Assembly (NCBI RefSeq): GCF_001955535.1
Contig: NZ_MPVN01000005.1
Location: forward strand, 372,001 to 436,000
DNA: 64,000 nucleotides
Reading direction: 5' to 3'
From: Paenibacillus sp. FSL H7-0326
GTDB lineage: Bacteria > Bacillota > Bacilli > Paenibacillales > Paenibacillaceae
Shown here: piece after piece, positions 7,790-16,556 of the stretch
How positions within the stretch are numbered: the first letter of the stretch is position 1
Layout of the letters: each line of letters begins with the position of its first letter
The notes under the pieces: model-generated
Database searches by the model: none
What the model saw: only the letters and a program-made list of their open reading frames with translations
What the model was told of the DNA's origin: nothing
Translations under genes and position numbers: made by a program

Positions 7790-8443
7790 TTGATTAGGAT
7801 CGTGATTGTAGATGACCACGTCGTCGTTCGTTCCGGACTCAGCGCACTGCTGAACGGCAAACATGATATCGAAGTGATCGGCGATGCTGCAGACGGTGAT
7901 GAAGCCATTACCAAGACAGAGGAGCTGAGGCCTGATGTCGTGCTCATGGACTTCAGCATGCCTCCAGGTAAGGATGGTCTCACCGCAACAACAGAGCTGA
8001 AGAAGAAAATGCCCGATGTCCACGTCCTTATTCTTACCATGCATGATGATGAAGAATATTTGTTTCGCGCCATTCAGGCAGGCGCATCCGGATATATTTT
8101 GAAGAGTGCACCGTATGAGGAGCTGATCACCGCTATTCGTTCTGTTGCGGAAGGCAGCGCATATCTATATCCCAGTGCAACGAAGAAGCTGATGCAGGAA
8201 TACTCTGAAATGTTACGCCGGGGAGATACAGACGGACCGTTCGAATCTCTATCTGAGCGGGAAAAAGAAATTATGGCCTGGATTGCCAAGGGCTACTCCA
8301 ATAAAGAAATTGCCGAGCATCTCGTCATCAGCGTGAAGACGGTCGAATCTCACAAGAGCAACCTAATGGATAAGCTTGGCTTGAAGAGCCGGCCAGAGCT
8401 GGTCAAGCTCGCCATGAAGAAGGGACTGCTCTCTTATGACTGA
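7790..8443 (+). CDS. NarL/NreC-type response regulator
   Basis: A 217-residue response regulator. The receiver domain (1-120) has phosphoacceptor Asp54 in LMDFSMPPGKDG and the conserved Lys in ILKSAPY. The LuxR-type helix-turn-helix is near 150-210 (LSEREKEIMAWIAKGYSNKEIAEHL). TTG start with GGAGGAGAG upstream. Its last eight bases overlap the start of the kinase gene, so the two are translationally coupled. It probably controls genes for respiration or nitrogen oxides together with the adjacent Fnr, judging by context and family; DegU-like roles remain possible. Confidence 0.9.
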   Translation: MIRIVIVDDHVVVRSGLSALLNGKHDIEVIGDAADGDEAITKTEELRPDVVLMDFSMPPGKDGLTATTELKKKMPDVHVLILTMHDDEEYLFRAIQAGASGYILKSAPYEELITAIRSVAEGSAYLYPSATKKLMQEYSEMLRRGDTDGPFESLSEREKEIMAWIAKGYSNKEIAEHLVISVKTVESHKSNLMDKLGLKSRPELVKLAMKKGLLSYD

Positions 8444-9548
8444 TCAGCAGCAGAGCTTTACCACCCCGTTTGGCAGCTATTCAGTTGATACATTACTGAC
8501 CGAAGTGGATCGGCATATCGAGGAACTCACTGTCAAAACAGAGCTGAAAAGCGCGCTTCGCGAGCTCAGTGACCTGAAGCTCGCGCTCGACGAGTCTTCA
8601 ATCGTTGCCCTGACCGACCAGAGGGGAACGATTCTGTATGTCAACGATAAATTTTGCGAAGTGTCCAAATTTTCCAGAGGAGAGCTGATCGGTCAGGACC
8701 ACCGGATTATCAACTCAAAATATCACAGCAAGGAATTTATGAAGGACATGTGGCGGACCATCGGTCAAGGTAAAGTATGGCATGGCGAGCTACGGAACAT
8801 TGCGAAGGATGGCAGCATTTACTGGGTGAACACAACGATTGTCCCGATCTTGAATGAACAAGGAAGACCCAAGCATTACCTCGCTGTGCGAAATGAGGTT
8901 ACCAAGCTCAAGGAGGTTGAAGCCGAGCTGCAATCTATGATGAGCAAAGTGATCAGCATCCAGGAGGAAGAACGCAAACGCTTCTCACGAGAGCTTCATG
9001 ACGGTCTCGGGCAGAGCCTCTACTCCCTCGTCATCCAGATTGATCAGCTTGCTTCGAGTCAGAGCGAAGGGCCGAATGACCTCGGGCCTCTGCGGGATCA
9101 AGTCACTTCCATTATTGAAGAGGTTCGAGGACTTGCCTGGCAGCTTCGCCCCTCTGTGCTCGATGATCTCGGTGTCGTTCCTGCCATCCGTTCTTATATT
9201 GAGAATTATCGTAATTACTACGGGATCGAAGTTACCTTCGAATGCAGTCTGCACCGTCGTCTGCCCCATCATCAGGAAATCGCTGTCTATCGGATCATTC
9301 AGGAGGCGCTCACCAATACGGCGAAGCATGCCGATGCATCCGAAGCCAGTGTCAGTATTAATGACAGCGCTCATGGGCTGACGATTGTCATTGCTGATCA
9401 GGGCGAGGGCTTCAATCGAGAAATCCCTGGAGCCGGCGTCGGTATGTTCAGTATGGAGGAGCGCGCACGAAGCGCGGGCGGAACCCTATCGATTGAAACG
9501 AGTATTGGCGAAGGCACGAGGATTACGTTGTCCTTCCCGAATAAATAG
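8436..9548 (+). CDS. PAS domain histidine kinase, NreB-like architecture
   Basis: A 370-residue soluble kinase with no membrane segment. A helical N-terminus (1-45) is followed by a PAS domain (about 48-165), a HisKA_3 dimerisation domain with His188 in SRELHDGLGQSL, and an HATPase domain (N-box IIQEALTNTAKHA, G-box ADQGEGF and GVGMFSMEERA). This is the layout of NreB and other NarL-pair kinases. Staphylococcal NreB holds an oxygen-sensing iron-sulfur cluster on four PAS cysteines. This protein has only Cys74 in its PAS domain, so it cannot bind a cluster that way and must sense something else. A flavin or heme in the PAS domain is possible but not seen. Confidence 0.9.
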   Translation: MTDQQQSFTTPFGSYSVDTLLTEVDRHIEELTVKTELKSALRELSDLKLALDESSIVALTDQRGTILYVNDKFCEVSKFSRGELIGQDHRIINSKYHSKEFMKDMWRTIGQGKVWHGELRNIAKDGSIYWVNTTIVPILNEQGRPKHYLAVRNEVTKLKEVEAELQSMMSKVISIQEEERKRFSRELHDGLGQSLYSLVIQIDQLASSQSEGPNDLGPLRDQVTSIIEEVRGLAWQLRPSVLDDLGVVPAIRSYIENYRNYYGIEVTFECSLHRRLPHHQEIAVYRIIQEALTNTAKHADASEASVSINDSAHGLTIVIADQGEGFNREIPGAGVGMFSMEERARSAGGTLSIETSIGEGTRITLSFPNK

Positions 9549-9556
9549 AACAAATG

Positions 9557-9584
9557 AAAGACATGCTGCTCGCAGCATGTCTTT
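9557..9584 (+). terminator. Hairpin after the two-component operon
   Basis: AAAGACATGCTGC and GCAGCATGTCTTT form a near-perfect stem ending in CTTTCTGC, nine bases after the kinase stop. Confidence 0.75.
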
Positions 9585-9586
9585 CT

Positions 9587-9655
9587 GCATCCACATACAT
9601 CCTTGTATCCTTATACAACCTTGCATCCTCATACATCCTTATGTCCTTATATGTG
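9587..9655. repeat. Degenerate short direct repeats (CATCCTTATA-like)
   Basis: About six imperfect copies of a 10-11 base unit resembling CATCCTTATA lie between the kinase terminator and the converging MFS gene. They carry no coding frame with a ribosome binding site and look like slipped-strand low-complexity sequence. Confidence 0.5.
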
Positions 9656-9741
9656 TTAAGACCTCCTTCTCTTCTGTTCTCACCTTCCCTCTCTCTGTCA
9701 GCTTGTTATCTGATTTAATTGGTTAGGAGCCATACACTCAC

Positions 9742-10983
9742 TTATTTGGTTGCCGCAATTTGAGGAGCAGCTACCTTATTCTTCACGCCTGCGTCCCCTT
9801 TGACGAACAAGAACAGCACCCCTCCGATGAGCAGAAGAACGCCGGATAGATAGAATCCTACCTCAATGTTCCCTGTAACGTCTGACAAGTAGCCTGTAAT
9901 ATACGGCGCAAAGATCGAGGAGAGCATGCCTGCAAAGTTAAAGAAGCTGTAAGCTTTAGAATACATATGAGACTTCGTGTTATCTGCTACAAAAGAGATC
10001 AGAATCGGATCCAAAGCCAGCTTGCCTACGAAACCATAGATGATTAGTCCAACAATCATGAGCGAATAATTTTCAACATAAGGAATGACAAATTGGCATA
10101 TTGCACCGAAGAATACGAGGATAAGAATAAGCGGCTTCTTGTTCTTCGCCCGATCGGACAAATAACCGAACAAGATCGCTCCCGGAATCGAGGCCCACGG
10201 AACCAGCGAGGCAATGATACCTGTCTCGGAGCCCTCAAGACCACGTGACTCCTGCAGATAGAATGGCAGCCAGGTCATCATTCCGAAGAAGCCGTAGAGT
10301 GAGCAGAAGATGAGAACATACGTTAGAATGTGATTTCTAGTGAAAAGATCGCGGATATTCCCCTTCTCTGCCGGTGCTGCGGTTTCCGATTGAACCACTT
10401 CTTTGCTGCGGTCGTCTTTGACGAATACAGCAATCGCAATGGCCACGAGAATCGTCAGCACTCCGAATAGATAAAAAGTGAACTGCCAGCTCATGCCGAG
10501 CTCGAAGGTAAAATAACTGGAGGCGATAAAGCCAAGGGAGATGCCGAGTGCCATGCCGCTGTTAATCAGTGCCGAGGATACGCCCCGATACTTCTTGGGG
10601 ATCGCATTAGCTGATATACCGTACTGGGGACCGTAATAGGTTCCTTCTCCAAGTCCGGTAATTGCGCGTATAACGAGGAATACAATAAAGCCGGGAGCAA
10701 ATCCACTGAGAATGGTACCAATTCCAAACAGGATGTAGCCGGCTACAAGCACCTTCACTCTACCGAAGCGGTCTGCCAAATAGCCCGAAGGAATCTGCAT
10801 TGCAGCATAAGTAATAAAAAACACCGTCGACATTAGACCCAGCTCTGTGTTATTTAATCCCCAATCCTCCCCAATGACACCCATGACCGGAGATAAAATA
10901 TTGCGATCTGCGTACATAAAAGTCCAGCCTAATGCAAACAAAATGATAAGTACCACAGGATTACTTGTCTTCAAGGATTTCAT
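9742..10983 (-). CDS. MFS transporter, anion:cation symporter family
   Basis: A 413-residue transporter with 12 predicted membrane helices. The MFS signature after helix 2 reads GYLADRFGRVKV, and helix 1 carries WTFMYADRN, which is typical of the ACS branch (sugar acid and carboxylate:H+ symporters such as GudP, DgoT and ExuT). The loop between helices 6 and 7 is hydrophilic (KDDRSKEVVQSETAAPAEKG). ATG chosen over the adjacent GTG because of its spacing from AGGGAGTGAT. It is monocistronic and divergent from the Lrp regulator. A sugar acid such as a hexuronate is the likely cargo by family, but no catabolic gene is adjacent. Confidence 0.85.
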   Translation of the reverse strand: MKSLKTSNPVVLIILFALGWTFMYADRNILSPVMGVIGEDWGLNNTELGLMSTVFFITYAAMQIPSGYLADRFGRVKVLVAGYILFGIGTILSGFAPGFIVFLVIRAITGLGEGTYYGPQYGISANAIPKKYRGVSSALINSGMALGISLGFIASSYFTFELGMSWQFTFYLFGVLTILVAIAIAVFVKDDRSKEVVQSETAAPAEKGNIRDLFTRNHILTYVLIFCSLYGFFGMMTWLPFYLQESRGLEGSETGIIASLVPWASIPGAILFGYLSDRAKNKKPLILILVFFGAICQFVIPYVENYSLMIVGLIIYGFVGKLALDPILISFVADNTKSHMYSKAYSFFNFAGMLSSIFAPYITGYLSDVTGNIEVGFYLSGVLLLIGGVLFLFVKGDAGVKNKVAAPQIAATK

Positions 10984-11332
10984 CACAAATCACTCCCTAA
11001 TATAGTATGTAAATTTTAATGACACAAAAATATATAAATGGGCTAATTTTCGAGCTAAAACCTCCTTATCATTAAAAAAATGCAAACAATAATAATGAAG
11101 TCGAGATACAAGTGTCACTTAAACTAACATGTTGAAAGAATATCATGACCTTTTCATAGTAGTCAACAACGTTTTGAAAGCAACAGGAATATAAAATGAA
11201 CATTTCGAATAAAAATTATTGACTTATCTTTCGAAAAGTTTTTAAATAGGCAATGTGAGTTACATAAAGATGGTTTTGGAATGAAATAATGTGCTTTCAG
11301 CTTACATCATGTAAGAAAGGTGGTTTTTTGAA
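10984..11332. other. Divergent regulatory gap between MFS and Lrp genes
   Basis: An AT-rich gap of about 350 bases with no credible gene. It holds the Lrp-side promoter at 11219-11247 and short inverted elements built on TTCGAA or TTTGAAA (for example near 11230), which could be operators for the adjacent Lrp regulator. I see no riboswitch. Confidence 0.4.
11219..11247 (+). promoter_or_regulatory. Predicted sigma-A promoter for the Lrp-chromate operon
   Basis: TTGACT, a 17-base spacer and TTAAAT. A TCTTTCGAAAAGT near-palindrome sits in the spacer, where a bound regulator would block polymerase. Promoter by pattern; operator role inferred. Confidence 0.55.
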
Positions 11333-11833
11333 GTGAGTGAGGAATTTTATGTAAAAAAGAACTCAACAGAGATTCCGCATATGCACAGTCTCGATGAGAT
11401 AGATCGCAAAATATTAATTGCACTGCATCAGAACAGCCGGATTTCCTATACGGATCTAGGGCAGCAGATCGGACTATCGCGCGTAGCCGTCCAAGCTCGA
11501 ATTAACGCACTCGCTGAGAAGGAGATTATTGAACGCTTTACAGTTGTCATTAATCCGGTCAAGGTGGGGTTGTCCGTGTCCGCCTTCTTTAATGTGGACA
11601 TTGAGCCCATGTATTTAGATGAAGTAGCTGAGCGGCTCGATCAAGAGCCTGCTGTAACAAGCTTGTACCATATGACAGGTCCGAGCACGCTGCACATGCA
11701 TGGTATTTTTGCGGATATGGAAGAGATGGAGCAATTTCTGCTTGAGAAATTATACAAAATGCCCGGGATCGTCAAAGTCGAATCCCAGCTGCTGCTCAAA
11801 CGCTACAAGAGCCGCATGGGCATGCGCTTATAG
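11333..11833 (+). CDS. Lrp/AsnC family regulator of the chromate transporter operon
   Basis: A 166-residue regulator with an N-terminal helix-turn-helix (about 20-75: LDEIDRKILIALHQNSRISY, then LGQQIGLSRVAVQARI) and a C-terminal ligand-binding/assembly domain (85-160). GTG start after AAAGGTGG. It is followed 15 bases later by two short chromate-transporter genes. The same arrangement is known in B. subtilis (ywrC-ywrB-ywrA), where the Lrp protein represses the operon and chromate relieves repression. The same role is likely here. Confidence 0.88.
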   Translation: MSEEFYVKKNSTEIPHMHSLDEIDRKILIALHQNSRISYTDLGQQIGLSRVAVQARINALAEKEIIERFTVVINPVKVGLSVSAFFNVDIEPMYLDEVAERLDQEPAVTSLYHMTGPSTLHMHGIFADMEEMEQFLLEKLYKMPGIVKVESQLLLKRYKSRMGMRL

Positions 11834-11848
11834 GAGGGAACACCTACG

Positions 11849-12436
11849 ATGGACTTACAGCCTTACAAGGAACTTGCGATTGGGATGGCCAGAACAGGCG
11901 TGCTTGGCTATGGAGGCGGCCCGTCCGTTATTCCGCTCATTCGCTATGAAGCAGTGACCAGATACAAGTGGATGGAAGATGAAGAATTCGGGGAAACACT
12001 CGCGCTCGCGAATGCACTTCCCGGTCCAATTGCCACCAAGATGGCAGCGTATCTTGGATACAAGAAGAAGGGCGTGCTTGGCGCTATTATCTCTGTACTC
12101 GCTCATATTTTACCTTCAAGCATCGCGATTGTCGCTCTACTCGGTGTCATGTATACCCTGAAAGACTCTAAATACATAGCAGGCATGATTGCCGCCGTAC
12201 GTCCTGTAATTGTCGTCATGCTTGGAATTATGGCTTACGAATTTGCGACGAAGGCCTGGAAAGGGCTGGGCAAGGGGTTCGCGATATTGTTCGGCGTGCT
12301 CGCGTTTGTCCTGCTTCAGCTGCTTCAGGTTCACCCGGGTATTGTCGTCATCCTCTTCCTCGGCTATGGCATGCTCCATTTGAATCTGGTGCAGAAATAT
12401 AAGCGGAATAAACAGAACGATAAAGGAGTGTCTTAA
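11849..12436 (+). CDS. Short-chain chromate transporter subunit, N-type
   Basis: A 195-residue membrane protein with one CHR domain and about six hydrophobic segments. Family motifs GYGGGPSVIP (near 20) and ANALPGPIATKMA (near 57) are present. In the short-chain CHR family two different single-domain proteins are encoded side by side and act together, replacing the two-domain ChrA exporter. This is the first of the pair and ends three bases before the second starts. It exports or exchanges chromate, or a related oxyanion such as sulfate, across the membrane. Confidence 0.88.
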   Translation: MDLQPYKELAIGMARTGVLGYGGGPSVIPLIRYEAVTRYKWMEDEEFGETLALANALPGPIATKMAAYLGYKKKGVLGAIISVLAHILPSSIAIVALLGVMYTLKDSKYIAGMIAAVRPVIVVMLGIMAYEFATKAWKGLGKGFAILFGVLAFVLLQLLQVHPGIVVILFLGYGMLHLNLVQKYKRNKQNDKGVS

Positions 12437-12439
12437 GCG

Positions 12440-12991
12440 ATGGAACGTTTGCAAACATGGTGGGAACTATTCTGGGGCTTCTTTGTCGCGAATGTGCTCG
12501 GTTACGGCGGAGGACCTGCCTCCATTCCGCTCATGCAGGAAGAGATCGTTAATCACTATAACTGGATGACGAATGAACAATTCGGTGACGTCCTTGCGAT
12601 CGGGAATGCCCTGCCGGGTCCAATAGCGACGAAAATAGCAGCATTTGTCGGCTATCAAGTCGCCAGCTGGCCGGGATTCATTATTGCGACCTTCGCTACC
12701 GTCGTCCCTTCAGCGGCAGCCCTGATCCTTCTGCTCAGTCTCCTGAATAAATACCGTACCTCGAATGTCGTGAAAGGCATGACACTGCTCGTACAGCCTG
12801 TAATTGCTGTATTGATGATCCTGCTTACATGGGAGATGGGTGTCGTCTCTGTCGAGGTAATCAACTTGTGGCAGACGCTCGCTATAGCTGCGATCGCGCT
12901 ATGGGTACTGACCAAGACCAAGATTCACCCTGCGCTTGTCATTCTGGCGTCTTTTGCATATGGTGCACTGGTCATATCTCATACGATATAA
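12440..12991 (+). CDS. Short-chain chromate transporter subunit, C-type
   Basis: A 183-residue partner of the upstream CHR protein, with the same two signatures (GYGGGPASIP and GNALPGPIATKIA) but clearly diverged elsewhere, as expected for an antiparallel heterodimer. AAAGGAGTG at the end of the upstream gene serves as its ribosome binding site, so the two are translationally coupled. It is the last gene of the operon, and a strong terminator follows 10 bases after the stop. Confidence 0.88.
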   Translation: MERLQTWWELFWGFFVANVLGYGGGPASIPLMQEEIVNHYNWMTNEQFGDVLAIGNALPGPIATKIAAFVGYQVASWPGFIIATFATVVPSAAALILLLSLLNKYRTSNVVKGMTLLVQPVIAVLMILLTWEMGVVSVEVINLWQTLAIAAIALWVLTKTKIHPALVILASFAYGALVISHTI

Positions 12992-13001
12992 TGTAAGGTA
13001 T

Positions 13002-13067
13002 AAAAAAGAGGCGCTCCGGTCTCCTGCTCCCTATGGGGCAGATCACCGGCAGACGCCTCTTTTTTTA
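13002..13067. terminator. Bidirectional terminator
   Basis: AAAAAAGAGGCG and CGCCTCTTTTTTT are outer arms, with CCGGT/ACCGG pairing inside. The A-run on the left and T-run on the right allow it to stop both the chromate operon (plus) and the Ig-repeat gene (minus). Confidence 0.85.
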
Positions 13068-13099
13068 TAATCCATTCATTTCATTGCAGATTCTATGAA

Positions 13100-15472
13100 T
13101 TACTCCGTAACAATGACGCTGACCTTCGTCTTCTCTCCAGCAAAATCAACGGTAATTGTCGCTTTACCTTTACCTGTAGCCTTAACCACGCCATCCTTCA
13201 CCGTAGCAACAGTGATGCGGGAGGATTTCCAGAGGGCAGGCTTGGACACATTAGCTTCTGTACCATCTGCATAAGTAGCCGTAGCGATGACGCTGGCAGA
13301 TTTTCCTTTTTTCAGCTCCAGCACAACCTCATCGGTTTGCAAATACTTGAGTGTATCGACATCGAGCGGAATGCTGACCGATTTGGTTCCGTATTTGCCT
13401 GTGATTTTGGTCTTGCCATATCCTACAGCTGTTACTTCTCCCTTGCTGACCGACGCTACTTTGTAGCTGCTTGCCTTCCATTCAGCAATGTCAGTGACAT
13501 CGCGGGAGGAACCATCGCTCAGGAATACCGTGAGCGTAATCTCCGCTTTGTCTCCTGACTTCATGGACAGAGATTCCACCGAAGCCTCAATCCGATCGAT
13601 ATCATCCACTTCTACCGATACCGTAATCTTCTGCTCGCCGTACTCTGCCGTAATCGTGGACTTGCCTTTGCTGTATGCCGTAACGAGTCCTTTCTTCACA
13701 TCGGCAACGCGAGCGATGCTTGATTTCCATATTGCATCATTACTTACATCCTGTTCATTTCCATACTGATCAGACGCCGTCAGCTTGATTTGATAAGTTT
13801 CTTTGGACAATAGAGCAACAACAGGTACATCGGCGGACAAGCCGCTTGCCAGGCCTACTTCTACAGACATCGTGTACGACTTACCGTCATACTTTGCCGT
13901 AATGTTCGCCTTACCTGTTGCAACGCCTGTAATCAGCCCTTCAGACGAAACCGCAGCGACCTTCTCATTGCTGGAGCTCCATTCCGCTTCCTCATTGATG
14001 ACAACCTCACGATTATCTCCATCAAGCGCATAAGTGGCGATCAAGTTCGCCTGCAGTGTACCCGCTTCAGGTAACGCGCCTTTCTTATTTTGAAGCTCTA
14101 CCTTGGTCGGGATATCGACACTGATTGCAACTTGGACGGTTTTGCCGCCGTAAGAGGCCTTGATCGTTGCTTTTCCTGATTTATAAGCATGTACGTTACC
14201 TTTAGACACATAAACGATATCTGGTTCACTGGAAGTCCAGTCTGCCTTGCCTGTAACCTCTTCCGTTGTACCATCCAGGTAAGTTGCATTCAGCTTAAAA
14301 GCATGCGTGCCGCCTACCGTCATCCCCAGTTCTTCTTCCATGATATCCAGATATCTTGCCACTTCAACGTCTACCGGAATTTCGATGCTGCGATCTCCGT
14401 ACTTGGCTGTAATTGTAGCTGAGCCAGAAGCATTGGCATATACTTTGCCATTAATGACATCAACTACTTTTTCATTACTGGATGTCCATGTCGCATGATT
14501 GGTAACAACCGTTTCCTTGTCGTCTGGATATACTGCCGTCAGGCTCAGATTGTCTGTATCTCCAATCTTCATAAACAGACTCGGCTTGTTCACGGTCAGC
14601 TTACGTGTCTTGTCGACATCTACTTCCAGCGTTGTTGTCTTGGTTCCATACTCCGCTGTAATCGTCGCTGTTCCAGCCTTGTAAGCAACCACTTTGCCCT
14701 GATAAGCATCTGCTACCTTCTCGTTGCTGGAGGACCATACGGCCTCTGTGGTTACATCCTTGGTTGATCCGTCCGGATAGGTAGCAATCAGCTCCACTGT
14801 CTGCTCTTCTGTTAGAAGCAGGGATAACTTAGCGTAATCTTTAACTTCAATGCGTCTTACAACTTCTACATTCACATCAAGCGACACACTTTGCTTGCCC
14901 AGCTTGGCTGTAATTGTTGCCGTACCCGCAGATAAGCCTCTTATGCTTCCGTTAATGACTGTAGCTACTTTGCCATCCGAGGACGACCATTCCGCCTTAT
15001 TCGATACCGCTTCCGTAGTGTTGTCACTATAGATGGCTGTAAGCTCTATCTCCTCTGTGTCCCCGATGCGAAGATCCAGACTCTGTTTATCCTTTGTCAA
15101 TGCCTTTACTTTCTTCGTTACTTTGACTTCAACTGCCTGGGATTCTCCTTCATAAGCAGCGACAATTGTCGCTGTTCCCTCTCCCTTGGCTGTGATCGTT
15201 CCGTTATATACCGAAGCGACTGTACTGTCTTCACTTGTCCAATCTGTATTCACCGTTACATTGCTCGACTTACCATCACTGTATACGGCTGTCGCCGTAA
15301 GCGTAATCGAATCTTCCATTTCCAGATTCACTGTGTTCGTCGATAGCACAAGTTTGCTTAGTTCAGCATCTGCAGCAGAGACGCTCTTCATGGAAGTCAG
15401 TCCTGTCGTTGATAGAATCAGGAGCAGTGCCATAAATACCGTGAACACTTTTGCATAGCTATGCTTTAACAT
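13100..15472 (-). CDS. Secreted protein with nine bacterial Ig-like (Big_2) repeats
   Basis: A 790-residue exported protein. A signal peptide with hydrophobic core (residues 8-25) and likely cleavage after SVSAA is followed by nine tandem repeats of about 84 residues. Each follows the Big_2 pattern: LxLxxGDTxxLTATAxYxDGT, then W(T/S)SSxxKVAxV, GxVxAxxxGxATITAxYG and a VxV end. No LPXTG sorting signal, S-layer homology domain, enzyme domain or membrane tail is present, so the protein is either released or held non-covalently. Repeats are diverged at the DNA level, which argues for age. A surface or matrix structural role is plausible; nothing shows a specific ligand. Confidence 0.85.
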   Translation of the reverse strand: MLKHSYAKVFTVFMALLLILSTTGLTSMKSVSAADAELSKLVLSTNTVNLEMEDSITLTATAVYSDGKSSNVTVNTDWTSEDSTVASVYNGTITAKGEGTATIVAAYEGESQAVEVKVTKKVKALTKDKQSLDLRIGDTEEIELTAIYSDNTTEAVSNKAEWSSSDGKVATVINGSIRGLSAGTATITAKLGKQSVSLDVNVEVVRRIEVKDYAKLSLLLTEEQTVELIATYPDGSTKDVTTEAVWSSSNEKVADAYQGKVVAYKAGTATITAEYGTKTTTLEVDVDKTRKLTVNKPSLFMKIGDTDNLSLTAVYPDDKETVVTNHATWTSSNEKVVDVINGKVYANASGSATITAKYGDRSIEIPVDVEVARYLDIMEEELGMTVGGTHAFKLNATYLDGTTEEVTGKADWTSSEPDIVYVSKGNVHAYKSGKATIKASYGGKTVQVAISVDIPTKVELQNKKGALPEAGTLQANLIATYALDGDNREVVINEEAEWSSSNEKVAAVSSEGLITGVATGKANITAKYDGKSYTMSVEVGLASGLSADVPVVALLSKETYQIKLTASDQYGNEQDVSNDAIWKSSIARVADVKKGLVTAYSKGKSTITAEYGEQKITVSVEVDDIDRIEASVESLSMKSGDKAEITLTVFLSDGSSRDVTDIAEWKASSYKVASVSKGEVTAVGYGKTKITGKYGTKSVSIPLDVDTLKYLQTDEVVLELKKGKSASVIATATYADGTEANVSKPALWKSSRITVATVKDGVVKATGKGKATITVDFAGEKTKVSVIVTE

Positions 15473-15695
15473 GATTTCCCCCCAAATATAAATAAAAGTA
15501 TTGTCTTCTCTTATGTCGGTCAGTGGTGAGCAATTAATTAGTTTTATAAGTCTTTTTTATGTGATGAAGTCACTTCAATCTCCCTATGTGAAGAGTGTGC
15601 CGCGAGGTGCAGACGGCTGGAGCATGGAATACGACAATACAAAGCATACCTGGGGCAATATGTCGCATACGTTACAGGAGAGGAGGGAAGTACAT

Positions 15696-16289
15696 ATGTC
15701 ATTTGACTATATAGGATATTGGGAGAACACTTATAAGAACGGAGGCAACTCCGGAGCTGGTTCGTACGGGATGCTGGCTGAATTCAAGGCAGAGGTCATT
15801 AATCGAATCATTTCATTGCATAAGCTTACGCGCGTTATTGAATTCGGCTGTGGAGACGGCAACCAGCTGAGCTACATGGACTATAAAAAGTATCTCGGGC
15901 TGGACGTATCCGCCTCTTCCATTCAGATGTGCGCGAAACGATTCGCTTCCGATCCTTCCAAGAGCTTCATGTTATACAATCCAGGCTCGTTTCTCAATCA
16001 GGGGTTTATAGAAGCCGACCTTGCTGTATGTCTGGATGTGCTGTATCACATTACCAACGAAGAGGACTACATCAGCACGCTTCGAGATCTGCTCAGCGTA
16101 TCGGCCGATTGGGTGATCATCTATACGCGAATCACGAATGCCCATTCTGCCTCGGGAGTAGAAACCATTCAGGATCGAAACATATTTGATTACTTGGCGG
16201 CATTCCCGGAGTACAAGGTAGAGGAGATCATTCCACAGCGTTATCCGGACTTATCCTCTGCTGATTTTTTGCTGCTGCGAAAGGCTTGA
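15696..16289 (+). CDS. Class I SAM-dependent methyltransferase
   Basis: A 197-residue protein with the Rossmann-type methyltransferase core: motif I VIEFGCGDGNQLSYM, motif II with acidic residue in YLGLDVS, and DLAVCLDVLYHITN for motif IV. ATG chosen because AGGAGGGAAG lies just upstream; the open frame continues 65 codons further but with no ribosome binding site. The opening YWENTYKNGGNSGAGSYG is typical of small stand-alone methyltransferases linked to sugars or secondary metabolites. It is divergent from the Ig-repeat gene and monocistronic. The substrate cannot be predicted. Confidence 0.82.
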   Translation: MSFDYIGYWENTYKNGGNSGAGSYGMLAEFKAEVINRIISLHKLTRVIEFGCGDGNQLSYMDYKKYLGLDVSASSIQMCAKRFASDPSKSFMLYNPGSFLNQGFIEADLAVCLDVLYHITNEEDYISTLRDLLSVSADWVIIYTRITNAHSASGVETIQDRNIFDYLAAFPEYKVEEIIPQRYPDLSSADFLLLRKA

Positions 16290-16423
16290 GCACTTTTGTT
16301 TTGAAAAAATTATAATTTTGTCTCTTTTTACTAACATTTGATGTGTATAATAGCTAATGATGCCATTATTAATTAAGGATCTTCATCCATCGCACGCAAA
16401 TGAATAGGTAAAAGGAGTTTATT

Positions 16424-16534
16424 ATGCTACAAAAGTTAGTGTTCTGGACCGTGGGCGCCGCTGTCATCATCAGCATCGTGGTGCTGTCCATTTATTTCAA
16501 CAGCGGAATTGTTCCACAGGATACGATTCAATAG
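16424..16534 (+). CDS. Small single-pass membrane protein, 36 residues
   Basis: A short frame, MLQKLVFWTVGAAVIISIVV and on, encodes one 20-residue membrane helix and a short polar tail (NSGIVPQDTIQ). AAAGGAG lies seven bases before the ATG and a strong terminator follows 22 bases after the stop, so the unit looks like a complete small transcript. I do not recognise the family. It could be a regulatory membrane peptide; an excess-toxic type I toxin is less likely because no antisense structure is visible. Confidence 0.6.
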   Translation: MLQKLVFWTVGAAVIISIVVLSIYFNSGIVPQDTIQ

Positions 16535-16556
16535 TACACAAGATCATTGGCCGCTG

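Noticed and set aside
8436..9548. Naming the kinase NreB
   Set aside because: The four PAS-domain cysteines that define NreB oxygen sensing are missing; only the architecture is shared.
9587..9655. CRISPR-like short repeats
   Set aside because: Units are about 10-11 bases, irregular and without spacers, so they are low-complexity repeats, not an array.
9742..10983. MFS gene as a nitrate transporter (NarT/NarK) linked to the NreABC-like genes
   Set aside because: It lacks the NNP signature regions and resembles the anion:cation symporter branch; it is also on the opposite strand behind a terminator.
15501..15695. N-terminal extension of the methyltransferase
   Set aside because: The frame is open, but the only good ribosome binding site precedes the ATG at 15696, where the family's typical start also lies.
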